NCBI GenBank assembly: GCA_024699575.1
Contig: JAILPF010000514.1
Span: 1-7,927, forward strand
Direction: 5' to 3'
Length of the DNA stretch: 7,927 bases
Source: Acetatifactor sp.
GTDB lineage: Bacteria; Bacillota; Clostridia; Lachnospirales; Lachnospiraceae
Position numbers and translations under genes: made by a program. The stretch's first letter is position 1, and every line of letters begins with the position of its first letter. Under the pieces are notes generated by a model. It was given only the letters and a program-made list of their open reading frames with translations. It was not told where the DNA came from and did not search any database. Of the stretch, positions 1-6,280 are shown piece after piece.

Positions 1-99
1 AACGAGCAAACAGTCTGCGGAGCAGACATAAGGAGCGCGCAGCGCGAGTTTGCGAGTTAAATCCTTTGCGAGGAAAACAAGCGGCTGCGAAGCAGACAT
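1..99. repeat. Structured tandem repeat, copy 1 (possibly truncated by window edge)
   Basis: Bases 1-99 are identical to 120-218, and 20 bp (100-119) separate the copies, giving a 119-bp period. The unit is richer in G+C (53 of 99) than the AT-leaning sequence around it. As RNA it could fold into two domains. In domain 1, 1-3/56-58 and 6-11/48-53 pair around a tandem G-A mismatch (4-5 against 54-55). This closes two hairpins: 13-18/22-27 (GTCTGC-gga-GCAGAC) and 36-40/42-46 (CGCGC-a-GCGCG; closing with a 3-nt loop in practice). In domain 2, 74-80 pairs with 100-106 around 85-88/92-95 (CTGC-gaa-GCAG). An AAGGAG stretch (30-35) would sit unpaired in the junction. It has no transposase or clear ORF. 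I infer a dispersed non-coding repeat family; its function is unknown. The true left end may lie outside the window. Confidence 0.85.
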
Positions 100-119
100 T
101 TGTTTTACCGCGGTCTAGT

Positions 120-218
120 AACGAGCAAACAGTCTGCGGAGCAGACATAAGGAGCGCGCAGCGCGAGTTTGCGAGTTAAATCCTTTGCGAGGAAAACAAG
201 CGGCTGCGAAGCAGACAT
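120..218. repeat. Structured tandem repeat, copy 2 (3' part altered, leads into gene)
   Basis: This is a perfect second copy of the 99-bp unit. It is preceded by 20 bp (100-119) that contain the palindrome ACCGCGGT (107-114). The three-way junction is fully preserved (120-177). The right arm of domain 2, TTGTTTT (100-106 after copy 1), is missing after this copy. Bases 219-225 instead read AAGGAGC, the same bases that follow the first hairpin of each unit (30-36 and 149-155). GCAGACATAAGGAGC therefore occurs three times, at 22-36, 141-155 and 211-225. The last occurrence acts as the ribosome binding site of the lipoprotein gene at 232. Confidence 0.85.
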
Positions 219-224
219 AAGGAG
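219..224 (+). promoter_or_regulatory. Ribosome binding site for the lipoprotein gene, derived from the repeat
   Basis: AAGGAG lies 7 nt before the ATG at 232. This favours 232 over the in-frame TTG at 169, which lies inside the repeat and would add 21 residues ahead of a signal peptide. The site is the 3' edge of the repeat's GCAGACATAAGGAGC motif. I cannot see a clear promoter between the repeat and the gene, so the promoter is probably upstream of the window or inside the repeat. Confidence 0.8.
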
Positions 225-231
225 CATTGTG

Positions 232-1545
232 ATGAAGAACATTAAAACTGCGAAAAGTACATTCTGCATAGCACTGATGCTATGTTTCATATATTTGACT
301 GCCTGTGCACAGACTACTGATGTGGCGGGAGAAACGATTGAAGGCGAACCTATTCGAATGGAGACTGTATCAGATAATGAACCGGCGGTGTCAGTCTCTG
401 ACGGTGATAAGGGAAAAAGCCAAACTGCTGAAAAACCTGAAATGGAAGAGGAAAACGATATGGCAGAGGGGACGGAAATAACGCAAGATCTGGAAACTGC
501 TGCCAGGAGGGAGCCGGTTCATGGAATCTATTTGTCCGCCAATGTGGCAGGTTCAACGCAGATGATGGAAGAGTATCTGACACATTTAGATGAATCCGGT
601 ATCAATGCGGTGGTAATCGATGTGAAAAATGATGAGGGCAGAGTTACCTGGGAGACAGGAACGCCTATTGTGGAGGAACTGGGGAGTACGCAGAGATTGA
701 TTCGCGACATGCCGGGACTCATAAAGACCTTGCATGAGCATGGAATCTATGTAATCGGAAGATGTGTTACTTTTCGTGAGATGTACTTATATGATATAAA
801 GAAGGAGTGGCTCATAAAGAACACAGATGGAACAGCTTATCGGGATAAAAAAGGCTTCAGCTGGATTGATCCGACCAATGAAGAAGCATGGAAATATTTG
901 GAAGAAATCTGTGCAGCTTGTGCAGAAGTTGGTTTTGATGAAATACAATTTGACTATGTCCGATACGGTACAGGTGTGAAAGAGGAAATGATTGGACTGG
1001 ATGGTGCTGGAAAACAGGAGGCAATCAATGCCTATGCATCGCATATGAAAGAAGTGTTTGAAAAACTTCAGATTCCGTATTCATTGGATGTGTTTGGTAT
1101 TGTTATCAATTCAGAGATTGACAGAGAGATTGTAGGACAGAATTATGCATCGCTGGCGGAGCAGACAGATTTCCTTTCGCCCATGGTTTATCCGTCCCAT
1201 TATTATGACGGAAGCTATGATATAGCTCATCCGGATGAGAAACCTTATGAGACGATCACAAGTGCAATGGCTGATTCTAATATGGTGCTGGGGGAAGTCG
1301 ATGAGGAAAAAAGAGCAGGAGTCAGACCATGGTTGCAGGCGTTTACTGCATCCTATCTTGCTCATTATATTAAGTATGGCGGTGAGGAAATCAGAGCACA
1401 AATCCGGGCTACTTACGAGGCAGGGTATGACGAATGGCTGCTTTGGAATCCGGCATGTAAATATCCGTGGGAGGAGCTTACCACGGAGTTGCTTCCCGAT
1501 TTTGATGAGGTACAGGAGCAGATGAAACTTAAGCAGGAACAGTGA
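232..1545 (+). CDS. Lipoprotein with DUF4015 putative glycoside hydrolase domain
   Basis: The 437-residue protein begins with a type II signal peptide. It has a basic N-terminus (K2, K5, K8), a hydrophobic core at 11-22 and the lipobox L22-T-A-C25, so it should be lipid-anchored at C25 on the outer face of the membrane. Residues 26-95 form an acidic, low-complexity linker. Residues 97-420 match the DUF4015 (PF13200) TIM-barrel family: HGIYLS near 97-102, the VVIDVKNDEG strand at 127-136, GFDEIQFDYVRYG at 234-246, DVFGI at 286-290, FLSPMVYPSHY at 314-324 and EWLLWNP at 401-407. The family is classed as putative glycosyl hydrolase; substrate and reaction are not established, and a cell-wall or exopolysaccharide role is only inferred. 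The start at 232 was chosen for its RBS and signal peptide. The gene appears to be a separate unit from the downstream ABC operon. Confidence 0.88.
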   Translation: MKNIKTAKSTFCIALMLCFIYLTACAQTTDVAGETIEGEPIRMETVSDNEPAVSVSDGDKGKSQTAEKPEMEEENDMAEGTEITQDLETAARREPVHGIYLSANVAGSTQMMEEYLTHLDESGINAVVIDVKNDEGRVTWETGTPIVEELGSTQRLIRDMPGLIKTLHEHGIYVIGRCVTFREMYLYDIKKEWLIKNTDGTAYRDKKGFSWIDPTNEEAWKYLEEICAACAEVGFDEIQFDYVRYGTGVKEEMIGLDGAGKQEAINAYASHMKEVFEKLQIPYSLDVFGIVINSEIDREIVGQNYASLAEQTDFLSPMVYPSHYYDGSYDIAHPDEKPYETITSAMADSNMVLGEVDEEKRAGVRPWLQAFTASYLAHYIKYGGEEIRAQIRATYEAGYDEWLLWNPACKYPWEELTTELLPDFDEVQEQMKLKQEQ

Positions 1546-1550
1546 GCACC

Positions 1551-1564
1551 TTACAAAAATGTCA
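1551..1564. promoter_or_regulatory. Candidate BceR-type response regulator operator
   Basis: The sequence TTACA-AAAA-TGTCA is an imperfect inverted repeat with a 4-bp spacer. It resembles the TnACA-N4-TGTaA pattern reported for BceR-like regulators of Firmicutes (recalled, not searched). It lies directly upstream of a BceA-type gene whose operon encodes its own BceR-type regulator, and it ends 33 bp before the proposed -35 box. The match and context are seen in the sequence; binding by the regulator at 4492-5163 is inferred. Confidence 0.6.
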
Positions 1565-1571
1565 CATAGAA

Positions 1572-1612
1572 CGACCGAAATGTCACAGGAGCAGATGTTG
1601 ACGTTTCGGTCG
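1572..1612 (+). terminator. Long dyad between lipoprotein gene and ABC operon; candidate terminator
   Basis: CGACCGAAA (1572-1580) pairs perfectly with TTTCGGTCG (1604-1612). A T-G wobble (1581/1603) and GTCA/TGAC (1582-1585/1599-1602) extend the stem to about 14 pairs with a 13-nt loop. It is followed by ATTTGTTAT, a modest U-rich run. It could terminate the lipoprotein transcript. Because its right arm contains the proposed -35 box and its left arm overlaps the operator half-site, it could instead be part of the control region. Confidence 0.55.
1578..1587. repeat. Second copy of operator half-site (AAATGTCACA)
   Basis: AAATGTCACA occurs at 1557-1566 and again here, exactly 21 bp apart. That is two helical turns, so both copies lie on the same DNA face. 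Only the right half of the operator is kept in this copy; the left half reads CGACC instead of TTACA. It may be a weaker secondary site for cooperative binding of the regulator. Confidence 0.45.
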
Positions 1613-1624
1613 ATTTGTTATGAT
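1598..1624 (+). promoter_or_regulatory. Promoter of the BceAB-RS operon
   Basis: A -35 box TTGACG (1598-1603, 5 of 6) and a -10 box TATGAT (1619-1624, 5 of 6) are separated by 15 bp. The -10 is preceded by TG one base upstream (extended -10, 1616-1618), which can offset the short spacer. The start point would be near 1631, giving a short leader before the RBS. The short spacing fits a promoter that needs an activator. Confidence 0.55.
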
Positions 1625-1640
1625 GTATTACAGAAAAGCA

Positions 1641-1648
1641 AGGAGGAG
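1641..1648 (+). promoter_or_regulatory. Ribosome binding site of the ABC ATPase gene
   Basis: AGGAGGAG lies 9 nt before ATG 1658 and fixes that start. The in-frame ATG at 1559 would translate the operator, dyad and promoter as 33 extra residues with no family counterpart, so it is rejected. Confidence 0.85.
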
Positions 1649-1657
1649 TTGAAAGTT

Positions 1658-2422
1658 ATGGCAATATTAGAAGCAAAGAGCCTTCAAAAAATTTATACAA
1701 CACGTTTGGGGACCAATAAAGTGCAGGCATTATCCAATGTGTCCTTTTCTGTAGAACAGGGAGAGTATGTGGCAATCATGGGAGAATCCGGTTCCGGTAA
1801 GACAACATTGTTAAATCTGTTGGCGGCACTGGATAAACCTACGGGGGGAAGTATTTTATTGGATGGCAAGGAAGTGTCAGATATCCGTGAAAAAAAACTG
1901 GCGGAGTTTCGCAGAGAAAATCTGGGCTTTGTTTTTCAGGAATTTAATCTGCTGGATACTTTTTCGGTGCGCGACAACATCCTGTTGCCTCTGGTACTCA
2001 GCCAGAGTAAAGTTTCTGAGATGAAAGAAAGAATCGTACCGATTGCGCAGAGACTGGGAATTGATTCTCTTCTGGACAAATTTCCCTACGAAATATCGGG
2101 TGGGCAAAAGCAACGTGTGGCGGTGGCAAGAGCAATCATCACCAATCCAAAGCTGATTCTTGCCGATGAACCCACAGGGGCTTTGGATTCAAAAGCAACT
2201 GACAGCCTTTTAAAAGTATTTCAGGAGATTAACAATATGGGGCAGACGATTCTTATGGTGACCCATTCTACCAAGGCGGCCAGTCGAGCGGGTAGAGTTC
2301 TTTTTATTAAAGATGGTGAAGTATTTCATCAGATATACAGAGGCAACCTTACCAATGAACAAATGTATCAGAAAATCTCCGATACTTGGACACTGTTAGC
2401 GACAGGTGGTGATAAAGCATGA
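1658..2422 (+). CDS. bceA: BceA-type ABC transporter ATP-binding protein
   Basis: This 254-residue cytoplasmic ATPase has all nucleotide-binding motifs: Walker A GESGSGKT (42-49), Q-loop Q94, signature SGGQKQR (147-153), Walker B LILADE (166-171), D-loop ALDS (175-178) and switch H203. The length and the C-terminal extension after [16 protein letters not shown] match the BceA/YxdL branch of the MacB/LolD-like ATPases. It should power the permease encoded next, with which it overlaps by 4 bp (ATGA, 2419-2422). BceAB-type transporters confer resistance to peptide antibiotics that act on lipid II-cycle intermediates and also signal to a partner kinase. The symbol is family-level; the actual drug substrate cannot be read from the sequence. 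No motif is missing or disrupted. Confidence 0.93.
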   Translation: MAILEAKSLQKIYTTRLGTNKVQALSNVSFSVEQGEYVAIMGESGSGKTTLLNLLAALDKPTGGSILLDGKEVSDIREKKLAEFRRENLGFVFQEFNLLDTFSVRDNILLPLVLSQSKVSEMKERIVPIAQRLGIDSLLDKFPYEISGGQKQRVAVARAIITNPKLILADEPTGALDSKATDSLLKVFQEINNMGQTILMVTHSTKAASRAGRVLFIKDGEVFHQIYRGNLTNEQMYQKISDTWTLLATGGDKA

Positions 2423-4467
2423 AAATAAACTTTTTTTCCAAAATGGCGCTGAGTAATCTCTGTAAAAATCAGAGACTATATATTCCACATATTCTGACAG
2501 GTGCAGGATTAACAGCTGTTTTCTATATCCTGATTACCCTATCGATGGACCGGATGATACATGAGATGAGAGGCGGCAGTTATATAGAAATCTGCATGCA
2601 GTTTGGTGTGTTTGTCATGGGCATGCTCTCAGTGATTCTGATTCTTTATACGAACAGTTTTTTGATGAAGCAGAGAAAGCAGGAACTGGGGCTGTACAAT
2701 ATCCTCGGAATGGAAAAAAGACATGTGGGAAGAGTTCTGTTTTTTGAAACATTCTACTCGTCCATTCTGACAATTGTACTGGGCCTTGTGACCGGAGTAT
2801 TGCTCTATAAAATCTGTACTTTATTTATCTGTTATCTGCTCAAGGTGGAGAGTGTTTGGGGATTTTACCATATCACGCCGACTACGCTTGTACCAACGGC
2901 ATTGTTTTTTGCCGGTCTGTATCTGATTACCTATCTGTTTAACCGTATCAGAATTACGGTTATGAAACCGGTGGAACTGTTGCAGAGTGCTCATGTCGGT
3001 GAGAGAGAGCCAAAGGTAAAATGGTTGTTTTTGCTGGTTGGATTACTGACGCTTGGCGGCGGCTACTATATAGCGGTTACAACGAAGAATCCACTGAGTG
3101 CAGTGTCTTTGTTCCTTGCAGCAGTTCTTCTGGTTATTATTGGAACCTACTGTCTCTTTGTTACGGGAAGTATTGCATTTTTAAAAATATTGAAAAAGAA
3201 CGAAAGATATTACTATCAGAAAAGGCATATGATAGCTGTTTCCGGTATGCTGTACCGAATGAAGCAGAATGCTGTCGGGCTTGCTTCTATCACCATCCTT
3301 GCGAGCGCTGTGCTGGTGATGGCGTCCACTACAGTCAGTCTGTACGTTGGAATACAGGATGCTGTTCATAATGCATGTCCTCATCATATACAGGTTACTT
3401 CCTCATACCGTGATTCAGACGGGGAGAAACAGTCTATTCCGATGGAGGAGCTTAAAGAAATTGCAGAAGAAATTGCAAAACAGAATGGACTGGAAATTGC
3501 CTATATGGATAAGCAACACATGATTGACATTGTGTATCTTTATGAAAATGGGGAGTTTATGATAAATGACCTTTATCTGAGTCAGGTCCAGGTGCCGGAG
3601 AATATTGTGCAGTGTTTCTACCTTACAGAGGAGGAGTATAATTCCCATGCGAAAGAGCCGATTGCGCTGGAAAAAAATCAAGTGGCATATTATGGAAATC
3701 CGGACAGAACTTTAGAACTGGATCATCAGTTTACTCTTGCGGATCAACAGTTTGAAGCGGCGATTGAACTGGATGAATTCCCTGTTTCAGTGGCTTCTGT
3801 CATCACAAACACCTATGGCATTGTGGTGAAAGATGGAGAGGTTCTTCAGAAAATTTATCAGGACCAGATTCAAAAAAAATCAGCATTTGCTTCTGAAATA
3901 GAAGAATATTTTTATATTGACTTTGCGGATGTGGATGATATTCTACAGACAGATGGAATTCGCCTAGGAGACGAGGTGCAGGCTGCAATGAGGGAATATG
4001 TCATACAACTGACCGATGGAAAAGGTGAAATGGGGATGGTATTTGATTCCGTTTGGGAAGAGGAATCCTATTTTCTGGGAATGTACGGCTCTTTGTTTTT
4101 TCTGGGGTTGATTCTGACGATTGTATTTCTGTTTGCGACCGCATTGATAATTTATTATAAGCAGATTTCGGAAGGATATGAGGATCGTAAAAGATTTCAG
4201 ATTATGCAAAAGGTTGGCATGAGTGCAGGGGAAGTGAAAAGCGCTATTCGTAGCCAGATTCTTATGGTATTTTTCCTGCCGATTATTGTGGCGGCCATTC
4301 ATATTGCGTTTGCGTTTCCTATTTTGAGCAGACTTTTGCATATTTTGTTTTTCTCAGGCAATCTGCTATTTCTTGGATGCATGGTGGGAAGTCTGCTTTT
4401 GTTTTGTCTGATTTATATTGTCATTTACAGGGTGACAGCCGGAGTGTATTATAAAATAGTACATTAA
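2419..4467 (+). CDS. bceB: BceB-type FtsX-like ABC permease with large extracellular domain
   Basis: The 682-residue membrane protein shows the BceB layout of ten predicted helices: about 20-42, 60-82, 106-130, 155-175, 203-220, 228-255, 288-311, 553-580, 613-637 and 645-670. A soluble segment of roughly 240 residues (312-550) lies between helices 7 and 8. That extracellular domain is the hallmark of peptide-sensing BceB permeases and in the family determines ligand specificity. FtsX-like cytoplasmic stretches such as KQRKQELGLYNILGMEKRHV (84-103) and EDRKRFQIMQKVGMS (588-602) should contact the ATPase. Translation is probably coupled to the ATPase gene through the ATGA overlap; AGGTGG (2404-2409) is a weak RBS. 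The gene is intact. Its partner kinase at 5160 lacks a sensor domain, so this permease is the likely sensor. The ligand is unknown. Confidence 0.93.
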   Translation: MKINFFSKMALSNLCKNQRLYIPHILTGAGLTAVFYILITLSMDRMIHEMRGGSYIEICMQFGVFVMGMLSVILILYTNSFLMKQRKQELGLYNILGMEKRHVGRVLFFETFYSSILTIVLGLVTGVLLYKICTLFICYLLKVESVWGFYHITPTTLVPTALFFAGLYLITYLFNRIRITVMKPVELLQSAHVGEREPKVKWLFLLVGLLTLGGGYYIAVTTKNPLSAVSLFLAAVLLVIIGTYCLFVTGSIAFLKILKKNERYYYQKRHMIAVSGMLYRMKQNAVGLASITILASAVLVMASTTVSLYVGIQDAVHNACPHHIQVTSSYRDSDGEKQSIPMEELKEIAEEIAKQNGLEIAYMDKQHMIDIVYLYENGEFMINDLYLSQVQVPENIVQCFYLTEEEYNSHAKEPIALEKNQVAYYGNPDRTLELDHQFTLADQQFEAAIELDEFPVSVASVITNTYGIVVKDGEVLQKIYQDQIQKKSAFASEIEEYFYIDFADVDDILQTDGIRLGDEVQAAMREYVIQLTDGKGEMGMVFDSVWEEESYFLGMYGSLFFLGLILTIVFLFATALIIYYKQISEGYEDRKRFQIMQKVGMSAGEVKSAIRSQILMVFFLPIIVAAIHIAFAFPILSRLLHILFFSGNLLFLGCMVGSLLLFCLIYIVIYRVTAGVYYKIVH

Positions 4468-4479
4468 TGATAAAAAAGC

Positions 4480-4484
4480 GGAGG
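4480..4484 (+). promoter_or_regulatory. Ribosome binding site of the response regulator gene
   Basis: GGAGG lies 7 nt before ATG 4492. The adjacent in-frame GTG at 4489 would leave only 4 nt, so ATG 4492 is preferred. I see no promoter in the 24 bp after the permease stop, which supports co-transcription. Confidence 0.8.
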
Positions 4485-4491
4485 ATGTGTG

Positions 4492-5163
4492 ATGTATCGC
4501 ATATTTGTCATAGAAGATGACCTCGCATTGTCAGAGAACATCAAAAAGCAGATTGGCGCATGGGGATACGATGTCAGACTGGCTACGGATTTTCAGAACA
4601 TTATTCCTCAATTTGTGGAGTATAACCCTGATTTGGCTTTGGTGGATATTATGCTTCCATTTTTTAACGGTTATCACTGGTGCAGTGAAATCCGCAGAAT
4701 ATCCAACATCCCGATTGTGTTTCTCTCATCTGCATCGGATAATATGAATATTGTCATGGCAATGAACATGGGAGGGGATGACTTTATTCCAAAGCCGGTG
4801 GATTCCATGGTGCTTAGTGCAAAATTACAGGCAATTCTCAGACGAACCTACGACATGGCAGGGAAGATTCCTGTGCTGGAGCACAGAGGAGCGGTGTTAA
4901 ATCTCCATGATGGAACACTTTCATACGAAGATGAGAAATTAGATCTTACCAAAAATGAATTCCGTATTTTACAGACCATGTTGGAAAATAAGGGTAAGGT
5001 GGTCAGCAGAGACTTGCTGATGACGAAGCTCTGGCAGGATGATTGTTATGTGGAGGAGAACACATTGACCGTCAATGTTACGAGACTTCGTAAAAAACTG
5101 GAGGTAGCCGGTTTATCATCTTTTATTAAGACAAAAGTGGGAAGCGGGTATATCATCGAATGA
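4492..5163 (+). CDS. bceR: BceR-type response regulator (OmpR/PhoB family)
   Basis: This 223-residue DNA-binding regulator has an N-terminal receiver domain (about 1-118) with acidic residues E8, D9 and D10, phospho-acceptor D52 in ALVDIMLP, conserved S79/S80 and K101 in the IPKP motif. The C-terminal winged helix (about 130-223) contains LTKNEFRILQTMLENKGKVV, the TVNVTRLRKKLE recognition-helix region and the GSGYIIE end typical of the OmpR/PhoB class. It should be phosphorylated by the kinase encoded next, with which it overlaps by 4 bp (ATGA, 5160-5163). By family precedent it would activate the transporter promoter, and TTACA-N4-TGTCA at 1551-1564 is the likely target, giving positive autoregulation of the whole operon. 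The symbol is family-level. Confidence 0.92.
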   Translation: MYRIFVIEDDLALSENIKKQIGAWGYDVRLATDFQNIIPQFVEYNPDLALVDIMLPFFNGYHWCSEIRRISNIPIVFLSSASDNMNIVMAMNMGGDDFIPKPVDSMVLSAKLQAILRRTYDMAGKIPVLEHRGAVLNLHDGTLSYEDEKLDLTKNEFRILQTMLENKGKVVSRDLLMTKLWQDDCYVEENTLTVNVTRLRKKLEVAGLSSFIKTKVGSGYIIE

Positions 5164-6167
5164 GTAAAGAAGACAAAAAAAGAGTATTGGGAGCATTCGC
5201 CAGAGAAAATCTGGCGAGTGTTCTGCTGTTTGTGGGAAATATTTTTATTTTTCTGGGAATTTTCAAGCTATATCAGATTCCTATGGAACCATTTTTTTAT
5301 GCTGTAGTGCTTTCCGTTTTTTGCGGAGCAATACCGTTAGTGAGAAAAATGTGGAAAGCTTTCAAAAATGCAGAATACAGACAGCATCTTGCGCAGACTA
5401 TGGACTGTGACACAGATGCATTTCGTGAACCGGTAACCTTGGAGGAAGCGGACTATCAGGAAATGCTTTGTGTGCTCAGGGGTAAATGTGCTGCCATCAC
5501 TACCGGATGGGAAAGCGAACGGCAGGAGAGCGTGGACTATTACACCACGTGGGTTCATCAGATTAAAACACCGATATCAGTCCTTCGAATGATTGTACAA
5601 TCGGAGGATACTGAGGAACACCGCGCCATAGCAGCAGAACTGTTTCGAATAGAGCAATATGTGGAGATGGTGTTAAACTATATTCGTTTGGAAAGTGATA
5701 CCAATGATTTTGCCTTTCAGGAATATGATATGGACGAACTGATTCGTCAGGCAATCCATAAATATGCACCGCAGTTTGTCAGACGGAAAATCAAGCTGTG
5801 CTATGAACCTGTGAATTTAAAGGTGATAACCGATGAAAAATGGATGGTGTTTATTATTGAGCAGATGCTTTCCAATGCAATCAAATATACCTATCAGGGA
5901 TCGGTTACCATCAGGATGCAGGACTATGGGAAGATTGACATTATAGATACAGGCATCGGGATTGCGGCAGAGGATTTGCCCCGTATTTTTGAAAAAGGTT
6001 TTACGGGATTCAACGGTCGGGCGGATAAAAAGTCTACCGGATTGGGATTATATTTATGTAAACAGGCGGCGGATAAGATTGCGGTCCGACTCTCAGCAAT
6101 GTCAGCACCTGGCAGTGGTTCTACTTTTTCCATGCACATTCCTATGGAAAAAATAGAAACAGAATAA
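5160..6167 (+). CDS. bceS: BceS-type intramembrane-sensing histidine kinase
   Basis: The 335-residue kinase has two N-terminal helices (about 17-37 and 43-62) joined by only a few residues, so it has essentially no extracellular sensor domain. This is the mark of intramembrane-sensing kinases that rely on a BceAB transporter for input. The H-box WVHQIKTPIS places the phosphorylated histidine at H133. The ATPase domain has the N-box EQMLSNAIKYT (N239), G1 DTGIGI (263-268), F-box RIFEKGFTG (275-283) and G2 STGLGLYL (292-299). Start ATG 5160 overlaps the regulator stop, so translation is likely coupled; no strong RBS is visible. It is the last gene of the operon, and no clear terminator follows, so some read-through into the peroxidase gene is possible. 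The symbol is family-level. Confidence 0.92.
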   Translation: MSKEDKKRVLGAFARENLASVLLFVGNIFIFLGIFKLYQIPMEPFFYAVVLSVFCGAIPLVRKMWKAFKNAEYRQHLAQTMDCDTDAFREPVTLEEADYQEMLCVLRGKCAAITTGWESERQESVDYYTTWVHQIKTPISVLRMIVQSEDTEEHRAIAAELFRIEQYVEMVLNYIRLESDTNDFAFQEYDMDELIRQAIHKYAPQFVRRKIKLCYEPVNLKVITDEKWMVFIIEQMLSNAIKYTYQGSVTIRMQDYGKIDIIDTGIGIAAEDLPRIFEKGFTGFNGRADKKSTGLGLYLCKQAADKIAVRLSAMSAPGSGSTFSMHIPMEKIETE

Positions 6168-6184
6168 TTTTTTGGAAAAAACTA

Positions 6185-6213
6185 TTGACACATGTAAGGC
6201 GAAGTGTTATTTT
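6185..6213 (+). promoter_or_regulatory. Strong promoter of the peroxidase gene
   Basis: A perfect -35 TTGACA (6185-6190) is followed by a 17-bp spacer and -10 TATTTT (6208-6213, 4 of 6) with an extended TGn at 6205-6207. T- and A-tracts at 6168-6181 directly upstream could act as an UP element. The start point would be near 6220. The in-frame TTG of a longer reading frame coincides with this -35 box, which argues against it as a start codon. Confidence 0.7.
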
Positions 6214-6221
6214 ATGTATAA
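6207..6221. promoter_or_regulatory. Possible PerR/Fur-type operator
   Basis: TTATTTTATGTATAA has the 7-1-7 form of the PerR box (TTATAATnATTATAA) and matches 10 of 14 half-site positions. It covers the -10 box and start point, a repressing position, in front of a peroxidase gene. In AT-rich DNA this quality of match can arise by chance, so it is only a candidate. Confidence 0.35.
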
Positions 6222-6222
6222 A

Positions 6223-6236
6223 GATTGAGCGCAATC
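6223..6236 (+). other. Small hairpin at the 5' end of the peroxidase mRNA
   Basis: GATTG-AGCG-CAATC forms a perfect 5-bp stem with a 4-nt loop within a few bases of the predicted transcript start. It could protect the 5' end of the mRNA; it is too short to be sure. Confidence 0.35.
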
Positions 6237-6265
6237 AAATAGAGCGAAATATAAAAACAAATAAT

Positions 6266-6272
6266 AAGGAGG
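6266..6272 (+). promoter_or_regulatory. Ribosome binding site of the peroxidase gene
   Basis: AAGGAGG lies 8 nt before ATG 6281, deciding that start over the in-frame TTG at 6185. Confidence 0.88.
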
Positions 6273-6280
6273 ACAAAGTG

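Noticed and set aside
1..218. Minimal CRISPR array (two repeats with a 20-bp spacer)
   Set aside because: The repeat is 99 bp, far longer than CRISPR repeats; there is only one spacer, which contributes to the unit's own fold, and there are no cas genes.
1..225. Insertion sequence end or complete mobile element
   Set aside because: I see no transposase ORF, no paired terminal inverted repeats around a larger unit and no clear target-site duplication. A non-autonomous element remains possible and is covered as a repeat.
169..231. TTG 169 as start of the lipoprotein gene
   Set aside because: The added residues are translated repeat DNA ahead of a normal signal peptide, and ATG 232 has a well-placed AAGGAG.
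1559..1657. ATG 1559 as start of the ABC ATPase
   Set aside because: It would translate the operator, dyad, promoter and RBS; the family N-terminus begins at ATG 1658 after AGGAGGAG.
3964..4341. Minus-strand reading frame of 125 codons inside the permease gene
   Set aside because: It lies wholly inside a strongly supported gene, has no recognisable domain and I see no RBS for it. The same holds for the other antisense and alternate-frame openings (for example 7387-7695 and 7523-7840).
6168..6181. TTTTTTGGAAAAAA as a terminator after the kinase gene
   Set aside because: It is an A/T palindrome with only two central bases, so a weak hairpin at best, and no T-tract follows. It fits better as an UP-element-like tract before the -35 box.
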